Shown here piece by piece: positions 12,181-23,999 of a stretch of 64,000 bases of DNA (within the stretch, counting starts at the first letter, position 1; every line of letters begins with the position of its first letter). The DNA is from Vanilla planifolia (Eukaryota; Streptophyta; Magnoliopsida; Asparagales; Orchidaceae): the NCBI GenBank assembly GCA_023846275.1, contig JAIUJO010000292.1:215463-279462 (forward strand), given 5' to 3'. The translations under genes were made by a program, and so were the position numbers. The notes beneath the pieces are model-generated. The model had not been told where the DNA came from. It was given only the letters and a program-made list of their open reading frames with translations, and made no database searches.

Positions 12181-13339
12181 AATTTTTTATTTTGTGTTAC
12201 TAAATTATTTTATTTATTTTTCAAGTTTGTCAGCATGTGAGGCAAGAGTAGTAAATTTCTATTATTTTGTTATTGTAAGGTTTTAATTTATCTATCAATT
12301 GGCAAAAGAGTTATATTAGTTAAATTGTTTTTTGTTATATCTTTTTCGTTAAATTGGTTTGAAATCACTCATATAGTGTACATATGTGAGTGAGTGCTTC
12401 TTTCATTTCCTAAAAATGGGTACTTTGTTACTATGAAAGAGGTGGACGTCTTCAAAAGGTGCACCCCACTGGTACTCGAATTTTTCCTTTAGTGCAAATA
12501 TTAGCCAAGATCCTAAACCTTTTCTCCAAAGTTATTTTTATAGAACTTTATTGACTACATTCCTATGGATAATAAAAAGTTCACTTGGCATAAAAACTAG
12601 AAGTCTTTGGCTAGCTGTTTGGTGATGATCTTGTTGGATGTGGTACAAGCCTGGTTCTAACATGTATGCATCTATGAAATGGGGGGTGCAACATGAAGTT
12701 TTTGTAATATATGGTGATTAATAAGAATGCATGTTTATCAAATGTGTGCATCATTTGAAGTTATCTAAATGGAAACAAAGAGGATGTGTAATTCATCGAG
12801 ATCTTTGTGGCATAAATTCTTGGAGAGAATATAAGAAATGATGCTTAATAATTAACTGGGCTATCAAATTTGAGGAGGGCTTATAGGCCAACGTTTATGA
12901 TTATTTTTATGCTCAATGCTATTTTAACATGTCCAAGAAGGTATAGCATTGTCGGTGTTAAGAGATTTTCTTTACTTCAACGAAGCTAATTTAGAGTAGT
13001 TTACTTAAGTATGGTAAATTAGGGGCAAAGCTGTGTTGTTTAGCTATGTGAACTTCATTGGATGGCCTAAAAAATGCTTAAATTAACTATTATAGAGGCT
13101 ATTGCATCTTCAATTACCTAGATTTGGTATTCTATTTTTAAGGAAGAAGTGGAAGTCTAAAACTGGAGAATGTCAAATGATAGATGGAAAAATTATTGAA
13201 TGACAAGAAACACCAAATGATTCTACCTTTTCTTTGGATGTAACTATTGTGGGTGTTGTTCTTGTATTTCAATGGTGCTTCTAATGGCATGTTTAGAATG
13301 GTTAAGAGTGATGTTGAAATTCATAGTTTGCCTATGTGC

Positions 13340-14075
13340 AAGATTTTTTCAACTAATTATATATGGCAATGTTAGCTGTTTGGAACATTTGAGTGATTAA
13401 AGTGGCAAAATCTCATTTCCATTTGCAATGCTTTGCAAAGGAGCTTGGAGTATTAACTTTTGCATTGTTAGAAACCTAAATGGAGAACTCTAATAGCCAT
13501 GATGTGAATAGGAATTTGGACAAGAATTGGGATTACTTTGTCTAACCTTTCACTGTATTATATAGAGGCTTTGTGAAGCTATAAAGCTATTCAGTGGAAA
13601 TTGAAATTATGAGTCATTCTCACAACTGGTTTCTATCCATGTGAAATTTAATAGAAACAATTCTTGGTGGTTTATGTGTGTTGTTTGCATCAAAAGATTA
13701 TATGATATGCAAGGTAGCTTAGGAAAAATTTAGAAAATTTGTAATCCTGGTGGAGCATGATTTATTATAAGGGATTTCAATGTACTACTTGTGTAGAATA
13801 AGAAGGGGGAACAAATTCTATAGTGGTTAAGCTCAAAATAAATTCTCTAATTTCTTGCATGATTTAAAGACTTTTCTAACTTTAGATGTATTGGGAATAT
13901 TTTTACTTGTTGTAATAATTTGTTGAACAATGCTCACATATTTGAAAGATTAAATAAACATTTCATGAATATTGATTGTATGTAGGCATTTCTAAGTATT
14001 ATATTACACAACTTCCTTATATTAGCTTATACCACTGTTCTATAGTTATTCAATTTAAATAATTATTTTTAAGCA
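13340..14075 (+). pseudogene. Unit A: APE-type endonuclease remnant
   Basis: The core signal is IIRDFNVLLV at about 13,762-13,790, the position of the GDFN motif in apurinic-type LINE endonucleases, followed by NKKGNKF as in other copies of this family. Further on, frames read FLTLDVLGI and INIS, equivalent to LTDLGF and RLDRA segments better kept in units D and E. In a live element this enzyme nicks target DNA to prime reverse transcription. The Gly of GDFN is replaced by Arg, and there are several stops. Confidence 0.6.
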
Positions 14076-14639
14076 CAATTAAAAGGAGATAAAAATTCAT
14101 TAATTTATGGTTTTTATTATCACATTCACCTAATATTGTGCAAGAAGCATTGAATAGAATTATTAGGCATAGCCTTATTGATAGATTGTACACTAAATTT
14201 AGCATAGCACTATAAGCTTTAAGAAAAATGGCGTGTAGCTAAACTTGGAAATATTCTTAGCAAGCCTTGCTAGTTTGACTAGGAGGTCTAGGAGCTTCAA
14301 TGTAAGGTGTCAAACATTATCTTTTGGCACAACATATTGTCTCCATCCACAACACTACAACTTTATAGGAAGCTTGGTGGTGACAGAATGCCAAGCCCTG
14401 TTGTCCTAACCTAAGGCATCAAAACCTGCATTTCTTTTAGCAAGTGGCTACTTCTACAAATAGAAGAAATTATATACATCAACATAAAAAATATAATGGG
14501 GGATTAGTGGCTTCCCCAACTAAAATTAAAGAAATACTCATGTAGTCCTTTAGTAGGAAGTTGTGTAGTTTTGAGCAATATAGTCCCCCTACCTTTCCAA
14601 CCTTTGAGAACTACTAATAGGAAGCAAGCTAAATGATAA

Positions 14640-15560
14640 GATTAAATTTTTTGCTATTTCTACAAAAAAAATTGTTTCCCCAAGTAGTGTTGGCATCTCA
14701 ATAGAGCATGTGCATGGTTATTGAATATTACCCAGGTCCTTACTGTCACAACTATGAAAACTTTTTTGATGATAATGTATGGCCAAAAGATAGAAAACAA
14801 TGTTGGCTATTCTAATTCCTAAATCATAGGGTTCTTTTAAGCCTAAATAGTTTGGTGCCATCAGTCTTTCTAATATTATATGCAAAGTTTTAGCTAAACT
14901 TTTTGATTGAAGGTGGTTTTTTTGATATTGTTGTGAGAAAATAAATTTATTTTATTCCTTGTCATGTCATAGGAGATGACTACCTATATGAACTCATCTA
15001 CTTCCAAAGAAAGGCTTATGGCACTAAAGTTGGACATGGATCAGGCATATAATAAGGTCAATTAGATATTTGTGTTTAATATGTTAAACCATCTATGATT
15101 TTTGAATATTCGGTGTGAAGTGGATGAGGCATATATCACTATACCAAGATTTGAGATTATGTTGAATGGACATTTCGTGGATTGAAGCTACTAGGGCTCT
15201 TAGATTAGGGTGACCGTTGTCACAATACCTTTTTACAATTATATAAGAAAATATCATTTGGTGTATTAAACATCAAGTGGATCTTGCCATCATTGTTGAG
15301 ATCAAGATTGGCACTTCTTCACCTATGATTATTCAACTTATTTATGATTATGACATGTTGATCTACACACCTGCAACGTGTGCTACTGCATTGACCATTT
15401 AGGAGATTATGAACTAGTACATACAAGACACTTACAAAGGGGACATTCATAAGAAATCTTGAGCATTGTTTAGCAAGGGAATAGATCATAAGAGTTGGAA
15501 GACAATAGTAGAAAAGTTAAATATAAACAAGACTTCTTAATTGAGATATAAAAGCATACT
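14640..15560 (+). pseudogene. Unit A: LINE reverse transcriptase remnant
   Basis: The clearest landmark is LKLDMDQAYNKVN at 15,024-15,062, the family's LKLDMxxAYDxVxW motif carrying the first catalytic Asp. The next codon, normally Trp, is TAG (15,063-15,065). Further on are WIEATRALRLG (LKQGCPLSP region), IKIGTSSPM, and YDYD at 15,343-15,354 in place of YADD. Upstream, SLISNIICKVLAKL fits the LCNVIYKxxAK segment. The enzyme would have copied element RNA into DNA at the nick. Frameshifts occur near the fingers and before YDYD. Confidence 0.75.
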
Positions 15561-15609
15561 TATTTAAGCAACACAAATTTAGAAAATAAGGCCTCAAATT
15601 TCGTATTGA

Positions 15610-17110
15610 TTGAGTTGAAAGTAGTACTTCATGATGGAGGATTAGGTCTTCGTTTGGTCTCTATGGGTTCATGTGTTGAAGTCCAAGTATTGTATGACAA
15701 AAAAAAATTCTATAAGCAACGTGGGGCTTTATATATATGCGAGCTACTTTGTAGTGTGGTGGCTTGAACAAGTGACAACATAGTTTGGCAAATTATTAAG
15801 GGTAAGAAAGTTTCATTCTTTTTTGATAGTGTACTTGGCTTTCTTTTTTATTCTTTTTCACCTAGAAATATCATTAGTGACATGAAACATCTAATTCAAT
15901 CCATAGCACATGTTAAGCAACACGATGAATGGAACTAAGTTAAGATAAAAAATCTTTTTTCATCATCATTGGTGTTTTAGATTATACATTCCTCATAAGA
16001 CAAATCAATTAATAGAGATGTATTGTATTTTAATGAAGGTGATGATAGGATGTTAGAATAAAAAATTATTTATAGCAACAAGTACATCAGGCATAGTTTC
16101 ATAGTAGACGATCCTACATGGGTTTGGAAATTGAAGCAACAACCTTGGGTGAGCATGTTTGGAAATTGAAGTTGCCACTCACTCCTAGAAGTGTACAAGA
16201 GGCATTGAGATGTAGGTGCTCTATCCATGGGGTTGTACAATGGAAGAGGATGTGACACACTACTTTTAGGAATAATTACCAAGCTCATTATTGAAGGGAC
16301 TAAAAGCATGGTTTTTAAATCCTTAGATGTGTTACTAAATTAGATGGTAGTCAATATTTAGGTCGCAAGTCCATCATAAGAAAATAAATTTGTTGCTTTA
16401 ATGTTATATCGTCTTTGGATAAAGAAACATTTATAAGCACATGCGAGTAAGGTGCTTAGTTTGGATGTACTTCAAGTGAGTATACATTTTGCTATTGCTA
16501 CTATTACTACATGTTCCCTTCTCTAATGCCACCTGGTAAGAGTTTTTGTGGCCCTTAAGGGCTATTTGTAAACTTTTATTGGACTCCTTTAATAAGGGGT
16601 TAAGCTCAAATGCAACATAGCTATGCAATACAATCATAATGATGGAATTCGTATAGTTATGAGGATGGCTTGGGTTGGCTGATCACTATTGTTAGCAAAG
16701 TATTGATTTTAAGATCTACATATACCATGGAAAATATTGCTTTTCTTGATGCTATGAAGGTCCTTAGAACACTACTTCCTAATACTCATGTAGCAAAGAC
16801 CAAATCAGACTCTACAATAGTTATTACTAATGTGAGCTGACTACTTAAGTCAATTTCATGTAGGAGAACCTACAAAAGTGCTTTTAATTTGTGAAGGGTA
16901 TGCTACCCTTCAAACATTCCATGTATTGCATCAAAGAAATTCTACTATCTATTGGGCTATGCATCATGCTCTTTTGTATGATTTTATGTGGGATTGGGGA
17001 ATACCCCATCTTAAACTACTTCATTGTTGTCCTTTTATTTTCTAATTCATGTATGAGCCATTGTAAGGAGGGAATATTGTAGGCTTTGACCATTTGTTTA
17101 TCAAGGAACC
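15610..17110 (+). pseudogene. Unit A: zinc-binding region and RNase H remnant
   Basis: Downstream of the reverse transcriptase, frames match the RT-associated zinc-binding segment (SVLGF... near 15,825, WVWKLKQQPWVS near 16,120) and then RNase H. The latter is recognisable by an AMKVLRTLLPNTHVAK-like stretch and KSDSTIVIT near 16,752-16,830 (family E..A...L........ETDS). It closes with a hydrophobic tail and the phrase GFDHLFIKEPKEF at 17,083-17,122, which ends several copies. Plant L1 elements often carry such an RNase H after the reverse transcriptase. Confidence 0.65.
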
Positions 17111-17219
17111 CAAAGAGTTTTGCAAAGGAAGGTAGCGATGTTGGAGACATATGAATTTGGTAAACAATGACATACGAATGGGTGGAAGGAATGGTTAGTG
17201 TGGGAAGAAGAGGAGAACT

Positions 17220-18960
17220 ATGGTGGATGGAGTTGGTGGAACTGGAGCTTTGGCAAACTTTGGTTTTAACTAGTGATGATGATCACTAGAAGGTCAGTTT
17301 GGGCATTATGGTGTTTTCTTCTATTTTCAAAGAATTCTACAATGGACCTAGAATTCATAATCCTCTAATTACGTAGGGAGGTGTGGTTGTCAATTATGGG
17401 AACTAAATCCTATAAGATTACAAAAAAGGCAAAGGGAAGCTTGGTGCAGTTATCTAATCATAGATGGCTAGTGTTGATATTTGGAAGCCAGTTAGTGATG
17501 GCTCAGTACAAAAATGCACCAGGATGAACATTCTAAATTCTATGATTGTCATACAATTTCAGCTACATCAAACATTGGTAGTACAATTTAAGGAACTATA
17601 AGAAAGAATATAGAGCCATTAATGGAAGCAACACAGTTAAATTAGGCTTACTACATTGAGAATAAGTATGAGGATGATAAGGGTGCTTTTTGTAGGGCTG
17701 TACGGTGCATGAACAACAAGTTGCTTAGGGAATTAGGAAGGAAGAGAGGATGAAAAACTAAACTCACTGAATAGTGAAGTTTATTTGAATGAACACATTG
17801 AATTATGAATCCACTTGTAAGAGAAGTCTTTTTGTCTCTAAGGTGCTAAGTTGGGTGATTTATATGGTTAACATAAGATGCATGTGGAAATATTGGAGTG
17901 GCCTTAGAATACAATTCTCTCAATGGCAAACATGTATCACTTAGCCCAATTAAGGTCAGCTTTGAAAAGGTTCTTACTCTATAGAGAATGAATATTATTA
18001 ATTTTACATTAATGGGAGGTCCCCCATTAACTACTTAGACAGACAAACAAATTTGGATGTTAAGTTGCTGCTATTAATGGATGCCTCATTCATAAATAAT
18101 GGTGAAATAAATTTATTTAATGATGAATGTGAATGATGAATTTTTTACCATCAATTTGACTTATTGCATAGAGTGTATAGCGGTCATTTGTCATTTGAAT
18201 GGATAGCTAGAATACTACAGCATAGGTGAAGCCATTTGAGAGTATTTTGAGACATAGAGTTGATGGCTAGATGCTTTTATTTGCAATTTGAGTTGGCTAC
18301 AAATAGAGATTATGTGTTGTTGGAAGGACCATAGTAGGTTGCTATTGTTATATTAGGGTTAGGCACATAAACACCTAATTTTAAACCTAATACTTCAATG
18401 ACTATGTGTGCTCCAGTCTAAATTCATTTTTAGTACTCCCACTTATGTATTAAGAAATAAAAAATATATTATGCATTGCCAAAGCCATAAAGCATCTTAT
18501 TTTGATTAATGGCTAGATGGTAGACATGCAAAGTCCATTTTTTGCCAAGTGTGTGTTTTCATCAACCTCTAAAAAGTACTCAGTGAGAATATGTATTAGT
18601 GTCACCTTAATTCGATCTTTTAAGTGGTTTGAGTATTATGGATTACCTACTATTTGGTTCATTTGTGGCGAGATTGGACATGCTTCTAGATCATGTAAAC
18701 ATAGTGAGTTAATACTCACTACTACAACCATTGAGAGTTCTTGTCGTTTAAATACAAGACCTCATCAAGATAAAAAAGAAGGTGATTATTTTTTAAGTTA
18801 GTATAGAGAATCATGATGAGAAGACAAAAGGACTTGGACCTTGGGTGTAATCCAACCAAGGAAAAGGAGACTAATTATATCAACATACTAGAGGAGGACT
18901 ATAATATTAAAGATGAAAGTAGGATCTAGCAAAACTATATAAATATGAAAATATAATGCA
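17220..18960 (+). pseudogene. Unit B: LINE ORF1 (gag-like, CCHC knuckle) remnant
   Basis: Frames correspond to the nucleic-acid-binding ORF1 protein of plant L1 elements. Segment GGPPINY-like near 18,020 recurs in units C and G. The best part is the open frame 18,517-18,801, which reads FEYYGLPTIWFICGEIGHAS and then RSC. The knuckle (18,655-18,696) should be C-x2-C-x4-H-x4-C; the first Cys is Trp here (TGG) while the other three ligands remain. The phrase GLPxxCFxCGxxGH is the usual end of the plant L1 ORF1 RNA-binding region. Confidence 0.75.
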
Positions 18961-21399
18961 AGTAATGTGAAGGGGCCTACACTAAGAAATATAAACACAA
19001 TGAAGGTACTTTTGAGGACAAATAGGTATGAAAGAAAAAAATTCAAAGAGATGCTTAACATTTTACTAATTAAAAACATAGTTCATGATGCAACAAAGGA
19101 GTGAAGGAAGGTCCTATTGATTCCTTATATACGCAGTCATGGAATTTGGAGAAGCATGTGGATTTCTCATTCAAGTTTAGTCCATTCATTATAGTGGGCC
19201 CTCTTGAAGTCTAGAAAAAGGGCAAAGGTACTGTGGAATAATTTTTGTTAAGCTAATGAGAAGAAATCAATAAAGCAAAGGGGAACTTGTAGGTAATTTG
19301 GAAAATAAAAAAAGAAATGGTGGTTTCAAGGTAGGTGTATATAAGACTAAGCAGAGCATTAAGTTAGTGGCTTCACTTCACCATGAAATTCAACAAATGA
19401 CCATATGGTTATGCTATTGTGGAGATCTCTTTCAAAGTACATTTTTGAATGAATATGGTTTTACCTTCATGTGTATAGAGGGTATTGTGCTTAGGGTATA
19501 TAAGGAAAAAGAGGGCATTTTCATTGTATCATTGAATGTATAAAGCTTACATGTCATAGATTCTAGTATATTTGGCTACTTATATTTGGGCTATTTTGTT
19601 GGTTGAGGATCAGGACAAGGACAAATATGGCTATAGCTATGAGAAGTGAGGAGGCAAGGTTCATTGTACAGTACCTATTATTGTTAACTACTTTACAAAT
19701 TTCTTTATCATTTTTAATAGAGGTAGCCTTTAAACAAGTAATAAAGTGGAAGTTTTGTTCTTGGGGCTATGTTATATGAAGGAAGGTTTGAGGAACTGTA
19801 AGCTATTTTGGATCTTAACATATGTATTCGTCATAGTTGCTGCAGATATATCTATCAACATGGCTTACTACTATTATATAGATTATTATAATCACTTCTA
19901 GTATAATAACAACTCCAACATGCCATACATGGCACAGAAAATAAGTCATTAAAATGTTTATTATGCTTTAAAGAAACTTTTTTTTGCTTCAATCCACTAC
20001 ATCAAGTGCCAACTAAAAGTTATGGTCTAGTAGCTCTAACAATTTGCTTCATATGGCACACTTTAAATTATTCAGAATGCTTTTACGGGAGTGAGGTCTT
20101 TCCTCAACTTGGACTCTTGGTTATCGAAGTCTATTAGGATGTTATCACAGGTATTAGAATTAATAAGGCATAGATTCATCACTTCGCTACAAACATTTAG
20201 TAGTCATGCGAAATGGTAACAGAATAGTCTTATCTACTATAGATGATCTGTAGGGTATGAAAGGAGATTGGTTTAGGAGGATCTCATCATGGTATGTTGA
20301 ATCTATTATTGAGGAGATGCTACTTTATTTTTTTTAGCTACTATAGGTAGAACAATTTCAATCATACGTGCCTTTGTTATCAAAACATCTATTATTGGAC
20401 ACACTGAATTAGGAATGTTAGATCAACCACTTTTCTTTTGGAAGCACTATTGTGCAAGGTGCGAAGTAAAGTGCTTTTCAAAATGTTGTAACAAGATTGA
20501 GCACTAACATTTAACATCCCTTTTAGGTGTGGAATTGGGATGCATTGTAATAAGGTACAAGGATAGATGTAGCTATGAAGATAATGTAACTATGGGCACA
20601 AATAAGTAATTCAAAAGTTGTAGGTACATTCTTAGAAAATGGAATATTAGGCTCTCAACCATGCTATATAGATCTAATCTAATTGTAAAAATGATCTAGA
20701 TATAGCAATATTGGGCTATTGTCGTGGGTAGCTAGTACATCAGATGGTTTTCAATGTATTACTTGATTATTGATGGCGTGCGACGCTCATATGTTGTGTT
20801 TATTTGACATTTTGCACATAGTTAGCTATGTTAAAATATCTTGTATAGTTTAGCCAATCATTATTCGACAAAACTGAAAGAAGAATCCAATTTAAAAATA
20901 TCTATTTATTCTTATCCCAATGAACTAAGATAGTGAATGTAGCCTAATAAAGTACTATTGGAAGAAACTCTATAGACTATCTATCCAAAATTTTAGCAAA
21001 TCTTTAACAACACTAAAGAAATAGAGTGTAATATAATATGTTAAAATTCTTAATAATAAAATAGCTTCAGCTTAAGGAAAATACAAAGCATTTAACTTTG
21101 CTGGAACATTATCTTTTGGCACAAAGTATTGTTTCATATCACACTACCATGGCTTTGGAAGAAGCATGATGGTGGCAACATTCCAAGCATAACTAGGCCA
21201 CCCTTAAAGACTTGATCATGCATTGTTTCTATGTGGTGACTACTTCTAATTATAGGAAAAAAGGTATGCTCCAACTTAAAAGTAATATAGGGGATCCTGT
21301 GAACCTGTGACCTCCTCAACTGAGATTAAATACATTTTGATTCAACTGTTCAACAAGAAGTGATGTAGCCATGTGGAGCATGAGCATCCTCTACCCTTC

Positions 21400-22620
21400 T
21401 AATCTTTGAGAATTATTAATAGTGAGCAAGTGACCACACTCATGGCTCTAATAAGTGATGATGTAATCAGAATTGCAATAGTGACCATCAAAGGAAATAA
21501 ATCCCATAGTGTAGATGGCAATCTCACACAAGTGAACTTATTACAATAATGAAATAATTCTTTAAAGATAGTTTTATGCCCAAACTTTGGAATGGTACAC
21601 TATTCATTCTCCTTCCTAGAATTCACAATGCATTCAAAATTAAGTAATTCAAGCCCATTAGACTATAAAATATGACTTATAAAATAGTCACCAAAATTTA
21701 TGTGGTCAGATTAAAGGCGGTGTTTCATGATATCATTGCTAAGGAACAAGTTACTTTTGTGCCAGGTTGTGCTTTATCTGATAATATCTTTTTGATAGAA
21801 GAAGTGGCTAACCATTTCCACCATTCTAATTTGAAATATGGTTTGATAGAGATAAAGTTAGAATGAACCAATCTTATGACAAGATAAACTAGAAAATTAT
21901 GTTAAATAAGCTAAAGTATTTACGATTCCCTACTCTTTGGTGTGATTCGATTGAGGATTATATCATGGCACAAAGATTTTAAATTATGTTTATCGATATT
22001 TCTTTGCAATGGATTGAAGTAAAAATGGCTCTTAAATAATGTTGTTCACTCTAGCCCTATCTATTTGCTAATGTGTTTGAGTATCTCTCATGGTTTATTA
22101 AGTAGCAGCTTGATATTGTTGCACCAATTAGGATCACGATTAACACTTCCTTTAGTATGATTACACACCATCTATATGCTAATGACATCATGATTTATAC
22201 ATGTACAAGTTGTTCTTTAGAAAGGACCATCTAACATATTACGGTGAAATATGGGTATCACTCAGTTAAGTTGATGATTCCTAACAAATCCTTTGCATTA
22301 TTTAGCCAAGAGATGAAGCATCAACATGCTATTCAATTGAAATATCTGGGCATATCAATTGCAACAACGAAACTTTAGAAAAAGGACTTAAATTACACTG
22401 TTAATCATATTGAAAACTATGTCAAAATGTATGATCATGCACTATAATTGATGGATTGTATTGTTATGATAAACATAGTGTTAATTACTATTCTTTCTTA
22501 TTAACTAGCACACTCATTAATTATGAGTGGAATTATTATATAGTTGGAGAAATTTTTGAGTCATTATATATAGAGTAGTTCAAAAGTTTGTTCGACATTA
22601 CATTATGCCTACAGAAAACT
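21400..22620 (+). pseudogene. Unit B: LINE reverse transcriptase remnant
   Basis: An open 64-codon piece at 21,672-21,866 reads VTKIYVVRLKAVFHDIIAKE, then QVTFVPGCALSDNIFLIEEV. This is the conserved RT segment (R-L-x-x-V-L-P-x-I-I-x-x-x-Q-x-A-F-V-P-G-R). Then comes YDKIN at about 21,875-21,889 with a TAG (21,890-21,892) in place of the Trp codon, and LYANDIMIY with YAND at 22,175-22,186 for YADD, so the first catalytic Asp of that box is Asn. The C-terminal region follows to about 22,620. Units A and B are colinear here with hardly any length difference. Confidence 0.8.
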
Positions 22621-22879
22621 AGTAACTTTTCCTAAGGAGTATGAGAGACTTACTGTTTGTAGTTTATCCACCTAACTCTTAGTGTTGATTGCAAAACACT
22701 ATAGGATAGTTATCACTCAAGAATTCTATTTACTAGTTCAATCCCTTAGCTCCAAGTAGATTATGACAAGTAGCACTTCTCATATGTTGTACGGTGCATC
22801 ATATATATGTAAATTACTCAATATTGCAGCCCCTAGACTACAAATAATATGGTTTTAGTGATTATTGTGAGTCATTCAA

Positions 22880-23935
22880 TTTCATTTGTTCGATAAATGG
22901 CTTTGGTATCCTACTATTACTACTTATCCAACCCTTCTTACCATGTATGTAGAGAATCTATCATTTGTAGTAAAGTTGGTTAAAGTGCCTAGTGTGTGGG
23001 ATCACCAAAATATTTTATTGTTATCTACACTTGTGCTTCAAATAAATAAGAATATGCTGTTGGACTTAAAGAATATTTATAGAAACATATATACAAGCTA
23101 GAATCCATTAAGGTAGGTCACATGGGTTTAAAAAGTGCAAGTGCACCCCTAGGTAAATATTTTCTAATGGAGATTAGTGTTAAATCTGATTCTGACTCAC
23201 TCATGGCTTCATGCAAAGGGGATTGAGACATTAATTTTTGAGCTTCTTTGTTGGATGTCTGTGATCATGTGGGCGGTTAAAGCATCTTAATAGATTTCTT
23301 TGGCTATTTTGTCATTATTCCATTTTTGGCTTAATCAAAATCAGTATGCACATGTAGACAAAGCACTCGATTTACTTGTATCGCAATTGAACATTTGAAT
23401 TGCAACTATTGCTTTCTTCAACTCTCAAATCCCATTTAATGGATGGTCTAATAAGCATGATAGGCTAGTTACTGCCTCTTTTTGGACTCCTTCAATGAGT
23501 TGAATTGAATTCAATTATGACATAGATATACATGATCATTTTAATGGTAGAATCATTATTTTTATATGAGATAACATGGGTGGAGTATTACTATTCTTAG
23601 ATCGTTACTTCTTAATGTGGAGATAATGGTGACTGAATCAGATTCTACTAGGACCATTGCTATAGTGAACTAGTTGCTTTTGTATATAAAAAAATATGCA
23701 TTCCTATCATAGTGTTATTGCATATTTTCATGTTGTGAAGTCCCTCAAGGTGTCCCACATAATGCACATGCAAAGAATAGTACAGATTGTGTCACTCATC
23801 AAGCACTTTTGTTTAATTTTATTTAAGACTAGGGAAGGCCCCTTCTTAAACCACTTCAACTTTGTCCTTTTATTAATTTTGTATTTAAACTTCCTTAAGA
23901 AGAGTATGTAATATTGTACCAATACTTTATCAAGG
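22880..23935 (+). pseudogene. Unit B: zinc-binding region and RNase H remnant
   Basis: The frame at 22,886-23,101 reads FDKWLWYPTITTYPTLLTMY, the (F)xDxWLGxxPLxxxFPxLF segment that precedes the RT-associated zinc-binding motif. It continues VVKLVKVPSVWDH. RNase H frames run from about 23,450, and the open frame 23,696-23,911 keeps the C-terminal part (FHVVKSLKVSH, then PFLNHFNFVLL). The unit ends at the ATCAAGGAAC landmark near 23,930. Confidence 0.65.
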
Positions 23936-23999
23936 AACATAAATACTTCCCCAAAACCTGTAGAACCACTCTAAGTGGTGTTTATGGCAATGTAAATGT

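Larger units (their letters stand above)
12395..17130 (+). mobile_element. L1-type LINE relic, unit A (ORF1-ORF2 region to RNase H)
   Basis: First of the plus-strand L1 relics. In order it holds a region that precedes the endonuclease in several copies (12,395-13,330, with KFTWHKN near 12,579), an endonuclease (13,340-14,075), a linker, a reverse transcriptase (14,640-15,560), the reverse-transcriptase-associated zinc-binding region (about 15,610-16,300) and RNase H (about 16,560-17,110). ORF1 is missing at the left, so the unit is 5'-truncated or cut by the AT-rich DNA before it. All domains carry stops and frameshifts. The right end passes into unit B with no A-tail or target-site repeat visible. 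Confidence 0.8.
17130..23950 (+). mobile_element. L1-type LINE relic, unit B (endonuclease deleted)
   Basis: The most complete unit in order: 5' region and ORF1 with zinc knuckle (17,220-18,960), pre-endonuclease region to about 20,870, linker from 20,880, reverse transcriptase (21,400-22,620), zinc-binding region and RNase H (22,880-23,935). The endonuclease is missing. In unit C about 1,060 bases separate the TTTCAATGTACT landmark (27,551) from the linker phrase, but only about 180 do so here (20,745 to 20,925), so roughly 880 bases were lost. The unit measures about 6.8 kb from RNase H end to RNase H end, hence about 7.7 kb before the deletion. Confidence 0.8.
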
